A DNA stretch of 64,000 nt from Halegenticoccus soli. GTDB lineage: Archaea > Halobacteriota > Halobacteria > Halobacteriales > Haloferacaceae. Numbering within the stretch: the stretch's first letter is position 1; each line of letters starts with the position of its first letter. Location of the stretch: contig NZ_PEND01000002.1 in assembly GCF_002844195.1 (NCBI RefSeq), positions 496,001 to 560,000 on the forward strand, written 5' to 3'. The notes beneath the pieces are model-generated. The model saw only the letters and a list, made by a program, of their open reading frames with translations. It ran no database searches and was not told where the DNA came from. The position numbers and the translations under genes were made by a program. Positions 33,459 through 41,480 of the stretch are shown one piece after another.

Positions 33459-34616
33459 TCAGCGGATCACGTCCAGCCCGTTGTTCTGTTCGAGCTGGTC
33501 CTGGCCGCCGTCGGACTGCCAGGAGGCGTTGGCTTTCGCGTCGAACTCCGAAACGTCCTCGATGCTCGCGCGCGACTTGTCGGCCTGCTTCTGCGTCGTC
33601 GGGCCGAGCACCTGCGCGCTCTGGACCCCGGTCATGATCGCCATGACCCGCACCTTGCCCTTGTACTCCTCCTGGATGCGCGCGCCCCAGATGACGTTGG
33701 CGCTCGCCTCCAGCCGCTCCGTGATGTTGTCGGCGATGCCCTCGGCCTCCTTGAGCGTGAGGTCGGGGCCGCCGGTGATGTGGACGAGTCCGCCGGACGC
33801 GCCGCGGTAGTCCACGTCGAGGAGCGGGTGGTTCATCGCGTCGCGCACGACCTCCTCGGTCTTGTTCTTGTCCTGCGTCTCGCCGACGAGCATCACCGCC
33901 ACGCCGCCCTGGTTCATGATCGTGGACATGTCCGCGTAGTCCAGGTTGATCAGGGACGGCTGTGTGATGGTCTCGGAGATGCCCTTGACGGTCTCGGCGA
34001 TGATCTGATCCATCACCGAGAACGCCTTCCCGATGGGTAAGTTCGGGACGTAGTCCAGGAGGCGGTTGTTGTCGAGGACGATGATCGAGTCGGCCTCGTT
34101 GCGGAGCTTTTCGAGCCCCTCCTCGGCCTTGACCGTCCGCGCGCGCTCGACGTTGAACGGGGTCGACACCATGCCGACGACGATCGCGCCCTGCTCCTTG
34201 GCGATCTTCGCGACGACGGGCGCCGCGCCGGTCCCCGTGCCGCCGCCCATGCCGGCGGTGACGAACACGAGGTCGGCGTTGCCGAGCACGTCCTTGATGG
34301 TTCCCTGCGCCATCTCCGTCGCGCGCTCGCCCATCTCGGGGTCGCCGCCGGCGCCGAGGCCGGCGGTCAGCGACTTGCCGACGAGGATCTTCGTGTCGGC
34401 TTCGATCATCTTCAGGTGCTGCTTGTCGGTGTTGATGGCGACCGTGTCGGCCCCATCGACGCCGATGTTGTAGAGCCGGTTTATCGTGTTGTTCCCGGCG
34501 CCGCCGCAGCCGACGATGACGATGCGCGGTTCGCCGAACTCCTCGGCGTCGGCAGCGCCCGTCTCGCGCTGCTCCTTTTCGGCGTTTTCCAGCGCGTCCT
34601 GTACGATGTCCTGCAT
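33459..34616 (-). CDS. ftsZ2: Cell division protein FtsZ2
   Basis: A 385-residue tubulin-family GTPase; FtsZ2 drives constriction of the archaeal division ring together with FtsZ1. It has the nucleotide-binding [13 protein letters not shown], the tubulin signature [10 protein letters not shown] (about 122-131) and the T7-loop NLDYADM. The N-terminus [18 protein letters not shown] and the neighbourhood (cdrS directly upstream, ncsA nearby) indicate FtsZ2 rather than FtsZ1. The C-terminal tail is polar (about residues 345-385) and likely binds a membrane anchor such as SepF. It starts 2 bp after cdrS and is expected to share its promoter. Confidence 0.96.
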   Translation of the reverse strand: MQDIVQDALENAEKEQRETGAADAEEFGEPRIVIVGCGGAGNNTINRLYNIGVDGADTVAINTDKQHLKMIEADTKILVGKSLTAGLGAGGDPEMGERATEMAQGTIKDVLGNADLVFVTAGMGGGTGTGAAPVVAKIAKEQGAIVVGMVSTPFNVERARTVKAEEGLEKLRNEADSIIVLDNNRLLDYVPNLPIGKAFSVMDQIIAETVKGISETITQPSLINLDYADMSTIMNQGGVAVMLVGETQDKNKTEEVVRDAMNHPLLDVDYRGASGGLVHITGGPDLTLKEAEGIADNITERLEASANVIWGARIQEEYKGKVRVMAIMTGVQSAQVLGPTTQKQADKSRASIEDVSEFDAKANASWQSDGGQDQLEQNNGLDVIR

Positions 34617-34618
34617 CG

Positions 34619-34807
34619 TTACACCTTGGCCCAGCTACGGTCGGCGCTCTTCGGTTTGGAGGACTCGCGCTTTTCGCTCTGTTCTTTGAGCATGTCGCGG
34701 ACGGCCGAGCGGATGGCCTCGCTTCGGTTCGGGAACTCTCCCGTTTCGACCATCTGCTCGACTTCCTCGATCTGCTGCTTCGGAATTCGTAGTGTCACAC
34801 GCTCCAT
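34619..34807 (-). CDS. cdrS: Ribbon-helix-helix regulator CdrS
   Basis: A 62-residue protein that is almost only a ribbon-helix-helix domain: a DNA-contacting strand [12 protein letters not shown], helix 1 ([13 protein letters not shown]) and helix 2 ([16 protein letters not shown]). A basic tail follows. CdrS in Halobacterium and Haloferax controls ftsZ2 and other division genes, and the operon order cdrS-ftsZ2 here is the same. The operator-like palindromes just upstream (34823-34974) fit autoregulation by a dimeric or tetrameric RHH protein. Confidence 0.93.
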   Translation of the reverse strand: MERVTLRIPKQQIEEVEQMVETGEFPNRSEAIRSAVRDMLKEQSEKRESSKPKSADRSWAKV

Positions 34808-34822
34808 GTTTGCATTCCCCCG

Positions 34823-34974
34823 GTAAGACGGCGGACGTGTGTCCGTGCGACCGTCTTACGCGCCGTCGCCGGAACCCGGGCGTTCTCACCCCCCGGCGGG
34901 CGTTGTAAGACGACCGTCTTACGCGACAGTATGCACATAGCGATAGGTTATAAAACTAACGGCGGGCGTAAGAC
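34823..34974. promoter_or_regulatory. Cluster of inverted GTAAGAC motifs upstream of cdrS-ftsZ2
   Basis: GTAAGAC or its complement occurs at 34823-34829, 34853-34859, 34905-34911, 34916-34922 and 34968-34974. The central pair is an 18-bp palindrome (34905-34922, arms GTAAGACG/CGTCTTAC, 2-bp centre). It overlaps the transcription start predicted from the box at 34948. The first pair has a 23-bp spacer. Binding by CdrS and/or CdrL is inferred. Confidence 0.7.
34948..34955 (-). promoter_or_regulatory. TATA-like box for cdrS-ftsZ2
   Basis: TTTTATAA on the minus strand would start transcription near 34922, inside the 18-bp palindrome, giving a leader of about 115 nt before cdrS. Confidence 0.5.
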
Positions 34975-35014
34975 AACCCGCCGAAGACCGCGTATACGCG
35001 GCCGAAACGTGCGT

Positions 35015-35578
35015 TTACGGGCGGTCGAGGACGTCGGCGGCTGGCGTCCGACGGCCGCAGCTGGGGCAGAACGCCCAGTCGGATCTAACCTCGTCGCCGC
35101 ACTCGCAGAAGACGCGGTGTGACGCCTTCTCGCCGCAGTTGGGGCAGTATACGTGCTCCCCGGCCATCTCCTCGCCGCACTGGCCGCACGTTTTCGCGCC
35201 CCGATCCGCGCCGCTCGCCCTGTCGGCCGATGTCTTACGCGCGTCGACGCGCGTCGACTCGTCCTCCGCGGCGGTCCGCGCGGCCGCGCCCTCGACGGTG
35301 ACGTTGATGTTTACGTCCTGCGGAGGGCGGGAATCGGCGCCCGCGCCCGCCGCCCTGAGCCGATCGTCGAGTCGCTCCGCGATGAGCGCGTCGACGCGCT
35401 CGACCAGAACGTCCTCGAGCGTCCCCTCGCTCCCCCGTGACTCACGTTCCGCTCCGCCCCCGTCGGCGCTATCGAGATACGAGCGGAGCGCCTCCCGCAT
35501 GACCTCGCTTTTCGAGGCGTCGAAGGCCTCTAACCGCTCGACGAGGTCGTCGTCGGCGCGGAACGTGATCTTGCTCAT
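35015..35578 (-). CDS. CdrL-like ribbon-helix-helix protein with C-terminal double zinc ribbon
   Basis: A 187-residue protein. Residues 1-45 are a ribbon-helix-helix domain (MSKITFRADDDLVERLEAF ... SEVMREALRSYL). The middle is acidic and probably disordered. The C-terminal 55 residues hold four CxxC-type knuckles making two zinc ribbons (CGQCGEEM ... YCPNCGEKA, FCECGDEVRSDWAFCPSCGRR). Position upstream of cdrS-ftsZ2 on the same strand suggests it is the long RHH partner (CdrL) of this division locus. Another GTCTTAC site lies inside the gene at 35232-35238. Confidence 0.8.
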   Translation of the reverse strand: MSKITFRADDDLVERLEAFDASKSEVMREALRSYLDSADGGGAERESRGSEGTLEDVLVERVDALIAERLDDRLRAAGAGADSRPPQDVNINVTVEGAAARTAAEDESTRVDARKTSADRASGADRGAKTCGQCGEEMAGEHVYCPNCGEKASHRVFCECGDEVRSDWAFCPSCGRRTPAADVLDRP

Positions 35579-35697
35579 CGTACATCATTCCCATACGGTC
35601 GCGGGTATTTGAATCTTCCTCACCGTCCGACGTCGCCGTCCCGTGCGGCGGATACGATGGTAACCCTTAAACGCGTGACCGGGGTAGATTACTCTGA

Positions 35698-35771
35698 CCG
35701 CGCTTAGCTCAGCCTGGCAGAGCAGCCGACTGTAGATCGGCTTGTCCCCCGTTCAAATCGGGGAGCGCGGA
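35698..35771 (+). tRNA. tRNA-Tyr (GTA anticodon)
   Basis: The cloverleaf folds by eye: acceptor CCGCGCT (35698-35704) pairs with AGCGCGG (35764-35770), discriminator A. The D-arm is followed by the anticodon stem GCCGA/TCGGC with loop CTGTAGA, anticodon GTA. The T-arm is CCCCG/CGGGG with loop TTCAAAT. The first pair C1-G72 is the archaeal tRNA-Tyr identity element. There is no intron, and CCA is not encoded. A CCCTTAAA box lies about 30 bp upstream. Confidence 0.96.
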
Positions 35772-35887
35772 TTCGCTCGCAAATCCGTCGATCCCGGTGA
35801 ACGTTCGACCGGGGGTAGCGAAACCGGCGAAATCCGGTCCCGCCCAACACGCCTATTGCGGTCCTCTTCGTACGCCGAGCAGTACCT

Positions 35888-36910
35888 ATGCCCGCTGAGA
35901 GTGACAACGGACCGTCGTTTCGCATCGGACTGATCGGGACGGGATACATCGGCACGACCGTCGGCGGCGAGTTCTACCGCCACTCGGAGGCGACGGTCGC
36001 CGCCCTCTCCGACATCGACGAGACCGCCCGAGCGGAGGCCGGCGACCTGTTCTCCGTGCCGGCCGACTCGCAGTATTCGGACTATCTGGAGATGCTGGAC
36101 GCGGAGCAGCTCGACGCCGTCCTCGTCGGGACGCCTCACACCCTCCACTACGAGCAGATCAACGAGGCGCTCGACCGCGGCCTGCACGTCCTCTGCGACA
36201 AGCCGCTGACCACGGACGCGGCGGAGGCGCGGGACCTCGTCGACCGGATCGAGGGCGGCGATCAGACGCTCATGATCGGCTACCAGCGCCACCTCAACCC
36301 CTCGTTCGTCTCCGCGCGGGAACGGTGGAAGGAGAGCGACCGGACGCCCCGGTGGATCTCAGCCGAGGTCACGCAGAACTGGATCCGGCGGTTCGAGGGC
36401 ACGTGGCGGCTCAACCCCGGACTGAACGGCGGCGGCTACCTCTGGGACACGGGCAGCCACCTCCTCGACGCGGTGCTCTGGACCTCCGGGCTGACGCCGA
36501 CGGCCGTCTCGGCGGACATGGACTTCGTCGACGACGACCAGCGGGTCGACAGCCGCGCGCGGCTCACCATCCGGTTCGAGGAGGGCGCGACGGCGACGGT
36601 GTCGACGTTCGGTGACGCGCCCTGCACGCGCGAACACATCCACATGTGGGACGACGACGGCGCGGTGTACCTGGAGGGCCGCGAGTGGGAGCCCCGAGAG
36701 CTCGTCACCGTCGACGAGGAGAGCACCGAGCACAGGCCCTACGTCGACTACCGAACGCGGCAGACGAAGGCCGACGCGTTCGTCGAAGCGGTCCGGACCG
36801 GCGAGGAGCCCCCGGCGACCGTCCGCGACGGCCTGCGCGTCACGGCGGTCACCGAGGCCGCGTACGAGGCGGCCCGCTCCGGCGACTGGGAACCCGTGGA
36901 GCTCGAATAG
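35888..36910 (+). CDS. Gfo/Idh/MocA-family oxidoreductase
   Basis: A 340-residue NAD(P)-dependent sugar or inositol dehydrogenase. The N-terminal Rossmann domain has IGLIGTGYIGTTVGGEFYR, the fold's central VLVGTPHTLHYEQ and the family motif VLCDKPLT. The C-terminal domain has NPGLNGGGYLWDTGSHLLDAVLW, where Asp and His line the sugar site. The ATG at 35888 follows a tRNA gene. No operon partner is present, so the substrate cannot be assigned. Confidence 0.9.
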   Translation: MPAESDNGPSFRIGLIGTGYIGTTVGGEFYRHSEATVAALSDIDETARAEAGDLFSVPADSQYSDYLEMLDAEQLDAVLVGTPHTLHYEQINEALDRGLHVLCDKPLTTDAAEARDLVDRIEGGDQTLMIGYQRHLNPSFVSARERWKESDRTPRWISAEVTQNWIRRFEGTWRLNPGLNGGGYLWDTGSHLLDAVLWTSGLTPTAVSADMDFVDDDQRVDSRARLTIRFEEGATATVSTFGDAPCTREHIHMWDDDGAVYLEGREWEPRELVTVDEESTEHRPYVDYRTRQTKADAFVEAVRTGEEPPATVRDGLRVTAVTEAAYEAARSGDWEPVELE

Positions 36911-37084
36911 CCGCGTTCCGGTTCTCCGCCGGATTCGACCGACGACGGTTCGAACTCCCGCTGCGGGAGGTGATCGGCCGGTCGCGACGGGGTCGTGTGA
37001 TTCGCGTGGGTTCGCGCGATTCGCGTGATCTGGTTGCGCGAGACGCGGCGCGGCCGTGCCGCGTGCGAACGCGACAGCAGAAGT

Positions 37085-37092
37085 GCTTTAGG
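37085..37092 (+). promoter_or_regulatory. TATA-like box for the aIF2-beta gene
   Basis: GCTTTAGG is centred about 26 bp before the ATG at 37114; a leaderless transcript is expected. Confidence 0.55.
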
Positions 37093-37113
37093 CCCGGATC
37101 GACTGTGGACTGT

Positions 37114-37722
37114 ATGGATTATCAAGCCAGCCTCGACCGGGCGCTCGACGAGATGCCCGACCTCGGGGGATCGGACGAGCGCCTGGAGGTCCCCGACGCC
37201 CAGGCGCAGAAGGACGGCGCGTTCACGCGCCTGACCAACCTCGCCGCCATCGCGGACGCCCTCTCCCGCGACCCGGAGCACATCCACAGCACCATCCAGC
37301 GCGACCTCGGGACGAACGGTCAGTACGCGAACGGCCGCGCCCGTTACAACGGCACCTTCACGGGCGGGGACTTCGACACGGCCATCAAGAAGTACGTCGA
37401 GGAGTACGTCATCTGCTCGGAGTGCGGACTGCCGGACACGCGACTCGTCACCGAGGGGCGCACGCAGATGCTCCGCTGTGAGGCCTGCGGCGCGTTCCGG
37501 CCCGTCGCCAAGCGCAAGCGGACCCAGCAGCGCAGCGACCGCCCCGACGTGGAGGAGGGCAAGACCTACGAGGTGAAAATCACCGGCACCGGACGCAAGG
37601 GCGACGGCGTCGCCGAGAAGGGCAAGTACACGATCTTCGTCCCCGGCGCGAAGGAGGGACAGGTCGTCAACGCGTACATCGAGAACGTGAGCGGCACGCT
37701 CGCGTTCGCGCGCCTGGCCTGA
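37114..37722 (+). CDS. eif2b: Translation initiation factor IF-2 subunit beta with TRAM domain
   Basis: A 202-residue beta subunit of the archaeal initiator-tRNA factor aIF2. Residues 1-130 match the IF2B/IF5 domain: an N-terminal helix, the core (FTRLTNLAAIADALSRDPEH ... NGTFTGGDFDTAIKKYVEEYV) and a Cys4 zinc ribbon (CSECGLPDTRLV ... CEACGAFRPV). Residues 140-202 are a TRAM RNA-binding domain (EEGKTYEVKITGTGRKGDGVA ... IENVSGTLAFA), a fusion common in haloarchaea. The ATG at 37114 is placed by a leaderless promoter. Confidence 0.95.
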   Translation: MDYQASLDRALDEMPDLGGSDERLEVPDAQAQKDGAFTRLTNLAAIADALSRDPEHIHSTIQRDLGTNGQYANGRARYNGTFTGGDFDTAIKKYVEEYVICSECGLPDTRLVTEGRTQMLRCEACGAFRPVAKRKRTQQRSDRPDVEEGKTYEVKITGTGRKGDGVAEKGKYTIFVPGAKEGQVVNAYIENVSGTLAFARLA

Positions 37723-37796
37723 GCGGACTGTCCGAATCCGGGTACCGTTCACGGCGGGCCGCCAGACCCATTTCCGTGCGCGACCAATCCCGAACC

Positions 37797-38192
37797 ATGC
37801 CCGAAAACGACCCCGGCGACGTTCAGGACAGCGCGGCCGAGCGGCAGCGCGAGCGCGCGGACCACGTCGAGAACATCCTCGCCGAGACCGAATCGCTGCG
37901 GTCGCTCCTGGACGAAGCCAAGTACCCCGTGCGGAGCGAAGAGCTCGCGATGGAGTACGGCGACCAGCAGATCGAACTGGCGAACGAGACGGAGTCCCTC
38001 GGCGACGTGTTCGACCGACTGGCCGGCGAGGAGTTCGAGTCGCCCGAGGAGGCCCGCGAGGCGATCTACGGGGAGATCACGGGCGAGGCGGCCCGCCTCG
38101 GCGAAGCGGGCCGCGCGGAGTACAACGAGGAGCGCGACCTCCAGGCGCTCGCCGACGAGGCCGACGAGCGGGGCGACGCTGACGCGTCGTAG
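37797..38192 (+). CDS. Small acidic haloarchaeal protein (DUF5789-like)
   Basis: A 131-residue highly acidic protein, probably of the haloarchaeal DUF5789 family. The conserved core is NILAETESLRSLLDEAKYPVRSEELAMEYGD ... NETESLGDVFDRL in outline, followed by a helical Glu-rich C-terminus. I use the ATG at 37797 (MPENDPGD). No function is known. It is 74 bp downstream of the aIF2-beta gene in the same direction. Confidence 0.75.
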   Translation: MPENDPGDVQDSAAERQRERADHVENILAETESLRSLLDEAKYPVRSEELAMEYGDQQIELANETESLGDVFDRLAGEEFESPEEAREAIYGEITGEAARLGEAGRAEYNEERDLQALADEADERGDADAS

Positions 38193-38247
38193 CGCTTCGG
38201 GGAACGCGCACCGATCCGATTCCGGAACGGGCCGCCGGTGAATCCAG

Positions 38248-38257
38248 CTTTTTACGG
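38248..38257 (+). promoter_or_regulatory. TATA-like box for the M24-family gene
   Basis: GCTTTTTACG is centred about 26 bp before the ATG at 38278. Confidence 0.5.
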
Positions 38258-38277
38258 CGGTCGACCGACCAGGAGCC

Positions 38278-39438
38278 ATGGCAACGAGACTCCCCGACGC
38301 GGAGTTCCGGCTCCGCCTCGACGCGGTTCGCGGTCGGCTCGCCGACACCGACGCCGACGCCGCCGTCTGGTTCGGCGCGACGAGCATCGAGTACCTGACC
38401 GGCTTTCACCACATCCAGACGGAGCGGCCGGTCGCGCTCGCGGTCGCCCCCGACCGCGTCGAGATCACCGTCCCCCGGCTGGAGGTTGAGCGCGTCGAGG
38501 GCAACGACCGCATCGACGCCGTCCACAGCTACTTCGACTACCCCGGCGGGAAGCCCGTGGAGACGGCCGTCGGGATGCTCCGCGGGCTCGGCGCGGAGTC
38601 CGTCGCAGCCGACGCCGACGGCGCGCCCGGCGTGATGGGGTACGAGGGGCCGGCCCTCTCGGAGTTCCTCGACGTGGAGACGCAGGACTGGGTCGCCCGG
38701 ATGCGGTGGGCGAAGACGGACGCCGAAATCGACCTGATCCGCGAGTCGGCGAAGTGGGCGAACCTCGGCCACCGCTACCTCGCCGAGTACACCGCGGTCG
38801 GCGCGCACCCGATCACCGTCTCCCAGCGCGCCTCGACCGACGCCTCGCGCGCGATGCTCGACGCGCTCGGCTCCGAGTACGCCGTCCGCACGCGCGGCGA
38901 CGGGCCGGTTCACGCGGGCTACATCAGCGGCGCGGAGACGGCGCTCCCGCACGGCCACACGCCGAACGAGCGGCTCTCCGAGGGCGACGTGCTGATCACC
39001 GGCGCGACGGCGAACGTCGACGGCTACCGCTCCGAGCTGGAGCGGACGATGTTCGTCGGCGAGCCGAGCGACGAGGACGAGCACTACTTCGAACTGATGC
39101 TCGAAGCGCAGACCGTCGCGATCGACGCGATGGGACCGGGGGTGCCCGTGAGCCGCGTCGACCAGGCGGTGTGGGACTACTTCAAAGAGCAGGGCGTGAC
39201 GGACCTCGCCCGGCACCACGTCGGCCACAACGTCGGGATGGGCGGCCACGAACCGCCGTACGTCGACCGCGGGAGCGACGCGGAGATGGCCCCCGGCCAC
39301 GTGTACACGATCGAGCCCGGCCTCTACACGGACGAGGCTGGGTACCGCCACTCGGACACTGTGGCCGTCACCGAGACGGGCACGGAGTCGCTGACGTACT
39401 TCCCGCGGGACCTGGAGTCGAACGTCGTCCGCGGGTGA
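38278..39438 (+). CDS. M24 peptidase-fold protein (Xaa-Pro peptidase-like), metal site altered
   Basis: A 386-residue pita-bread-fold protein with an N-terminal creatinase-like domain (residues 1-130). In the M24 domain the C-terminal ligands look normal: RHHVGHNVGMGGHEPPYV, HVYTIEPGLY and the closing TVAVTETGTE. The first two metal ligands, usually D-x-G and S-D-x-T-R, appear as GDVLITGATANVDGY and RSELERTM, so one Asp is lost and the other is Glu. It may be a non-metal creatinase-like hydrolase or a weak peptidase. The ATG is well placed by its promoter. Confidence 0.82.
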   Translation: MATRLPDAEFRLRLDAVRGRLADTDADAAVWFGATSIEYLTGFHHIQTERPVALAVAPDRVEITVPRLEVERVEGNDRIDAVHSYFDYPGGKPVETAVGMLRGLGAESVAADADGAPGVMGYEGPALSEFLDVETQDWVARMRWAKTDAEIDLIRESAKWANLGHRYLAEYTAVGAHPITVSQRASTDASRAMLDALGSEYAVRTRGDGPVHAGYISGAETALPHGHTPNERLSEGDVLITGATANVDGYRSELERTMFVGEPSDEDEHYFELMLEAQTVAIDAMGPGVPVSRVDQAVWDYFKEQGVTDLARHHVGHNVGMGGHEPPYVDRGSDAEMAPGHVYTIEPGLYTDEAGYRHSDTVAVTETGTESLTYFPRDLESNVVRG

Positions 39439-39631
39439 GTTCGGCGACCGGCGTCGTGTGGCGTCGCGGCGTCGGTCGTCGAGGTGTCGGTCGCCGGGTA
39501 TCGGTCGCATCCGTGGACACGATCGTGTCCTCGACCGTCGGTCGGAGAAAGGTTGACCACGCGTTGGGGCGTAGTCGCCCCATCGGACGCCCTCACGCGA
39601 CCGGCGCGGGCCGTCGTTCGAGAGACCACCG

Positions 39632-40684
39632 ATGACGCGCACTCCACCCCGGTTCTTCGACGGCCACAACGACACGCTGTTGCGCCTGTACGCGGCGGAC
39701 GCCGAGGAACGGCTCTTCTTCGAGGGGTGCGACGGCGGCCACCTCGACCTCCCCCGCGCGCGCCGCGGCGGGTTCGCGGGCGGGTTCTTCGCCGCGTTCG
39801 TCCCGAGCCGCGTCGAGACGCGGCGCACCGACACCGCCGACGGGTACGAGGTCGAGACGCCGCCGCCGCTCCGCCCCGCCTACGCCCGACTGGCGACGCG
39901 TGAACTGCTGAGGCTGCTCTCGCGCGTCGAGTCGAACTCCGACGGGGCCGTTCGCGTCGTCCGGACCGCGGCCGAACTGGAGGACTGCCTCGACCGGGGC
40001 GTCCTCGCCGCGGTCGCGCACCTCGAAGGCGCGGAGGCGGTCTCGCGCGACCTCTCGAACCTCGAAGCGCTCTACGACGCCGGCGTCCGGTCCATCGGCC
40101 CCGTCTGGAGCCGCGAGAACGCGTTCGGTCACGGCGTCCCGTTCCGCTACCCCTCCTCTCCGGACATCGGTCCGGGACTGACCGACGCCGGGCGGCGACT
40201 CGTGCGCGCCTGCAACCGCCTCGGCGTCGTGATCGACCTGGCGCACCTGAACGAGCGGGGCTTCCGGGACGTGGCGGCGCTCTCGGACGCGCCGCTCGCC
40301 GTCACCCACACCGCCGCCCACGAAATCTGCCCCTCCTCGCGGAATCTGACGGACGAGCAGCTCGACGCCGTCGGCGACTCCGGCGGCGTCGTCGGACTCA
40401 CCTTCGGCGTCAGGGACCTCTGTCCCGACGGGTCGAGCGATCCCGAACTGCCGCTGTCGGGGCTCGTCGACCACGTCGACTACGTCGTCGACCGGATCGG
40501 GATCGACCACGCCGCGTTCGGCTCGGACTTCGACGGCGCGACCGTCCCCTCGGCGCTCGGCGACGCGACCGGGCTCCCCGGGCTCGCCGCCGCGCTCCGC
40601 GACCGCGGCTACGGCGACCGCGACGTCCGGAAGCTCGCCTCAGAGAACTGGGTGCGCCTCCTGTCGGACACCTGGGCGGCCTGA
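39632..40684 (+). CDS. Membrane-dipeptidase family (peptidase M19) protein
   Basis: A 350-residue zinc-dependent amidohydrolase-fold dipeptidase. The first ligands are in FFDGHNDTLLRL, the bridging Glu is in AHLEGAEAV, the later His ligands in VIDLAHLNERG and AVTHTAAHEI, and the final Asp in FGSDFDGA. No export signal is present, so it is probably cytoplasmic, as in many prokaryotic members. It follows the M24-family gene by 193 bp; both point to D- or L-dipeptide breakdown but are not overlapping. Confidence 0.9.
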   Translation: MTRTPPRFFDGHNDTLLRLYAADAEERLFFEGCDGGHLDLPRARRGGFAGGFFAAFVPSRVETRRTDTADGYEVETPPPLRPAYARLATRELLRLLSRVESNSDGAVRVVRTAAELEDCLDRGVLAAVAHLEGAEAVSRDLSNLEALYDAGVRSIGPVWSRENAFGHGVPFRYPSSPDIGPGLTDAGRRLVRACNRLGVVIDLAHLNERGFRDVAALSDAPLAVTHTAAHEICPSSRNLTDEQLDAVGDSGGVVGLTFGVRDLCPDGSSDPELPLSGLVDHVDYVVDRIGIDHAAFGSDFDGATVPSALGDATGLPGLAAALRDRGYGDRDVRKLASENWVRLLSDTWAA

Positions 40685-40801
40685 GGGCGCGCGTCCGGGG
40701 CGTCTTGGCGCGTCCCACGCATCCGGAGCAGCCGCCGAGGTCGGCCGGCCCGTCCGCCGGCACCAGCAACGTTCAAGTCCGCTTTCGCCAATGCAACCGT
40801 A

Positions 40802-41425
40802 GTGGCAGTAACTTTCGACCTCTTCGGAACGCTCGTGGCGGTCGAACGCCCGGCGGACCCGGCGGCGGCGGTCGCCGCGGCGCTCGACGCGCGGGGCGTC
40901 GCGGTCCCGGACGACTGGGGCGACGCGTACCGGGAGGTCCACGTCGACGCGCCCGAGGGCGCGGAGGTCCCGCTCCCGGCGCACGTGAGCGCGGCGCTCG
41001 CGAGCAGGGGCGTCGACGCCCCCGGAAACGCCGCCCGGCGCGCGGTCGTGAGCGCGTTCGACCCCGCCGTCCGGACCCGGCCGGGCGCGGCCGCGGCCGT
41101 CGCCGCCGCCGGCGAGCGCGGTCCCGTCGGCGTGCTCTCCAACTGTAGCGTCCCGGAGCTGGTCGCCCGGACGCTCATCCGGTCGGAGCTGGTTCGGGAC
41201 GCGTTCGACGCGGTGACGACGAGCGTCGCCTGCGGCTGGCGCAAGCCCCACCGGCGGGCGTTCGAGACGGCCGCCGCCGCGCTCGGCGCGTCGGTCGAGG
41301 ACCTGATTCACGTCGGCGACGACCCGCGGACGGACGGCGGGATCGAGCGCGCCGGCGGTCGGTTCGTGGACGTGGCCGAGGTGCCGCTGACCGAATTTCC
41401 GGCGCGGCTGGAGGCGGACGGATGA
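40802..41425 (+). CDS. HAD-superfamily hydrolase at the head of the cobalamin operon
   Basis: A 207-residue haloacid-dehalogenase-type phosphatase. Motif I is FDLFGTLV (nucleophile Asp; the second acidic residue is replaced by Phe-Gly), motif II is VLSNCS, motif III Lys is in WRKPHRRAF and motif IV is HVGDD. The start is GTG 40802. It precedes cbiB by 55 bp in the same direction. Since CobS yields adenosylcobalamin 5'-phosphate and no CobC or CobZ gene is seen here, this enzyme is a reasonable candidate for the final or the alpha-ribazole phosphatase step. That role is inferred. Confidence 0.85.
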   Translation: MAVTFDLFGTLVAVERPADPAAAVAAALDARGVAVPDDWGDAYREVHVDAPEGAEVPLPAHVSAALASRGVDAPGNAARRAVVSAFDPAVRTRPGAAAAVAAAGERGPVGVLSNCSVPELVARTLIRSELVRDAFDAVTTSVACGWRKPHRRAFETAAAALGASVEDLIHVGDDPRTDGGIERAGGRFVDVAEVPLTEFPARLEADG

Positions 41426-41480
41426 CCCCCGTCCGCCCGACCAACCGAATCGAGGTCTCGCCGGCGGAGGTGAGCCCGCC

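Noticed and set aside
34931-35122. 63-codon plus-strand frame in the cdrS promoter region
   Set aside because: It is antisense to the CdrL-like gene end and covers operator repeats; no known family.
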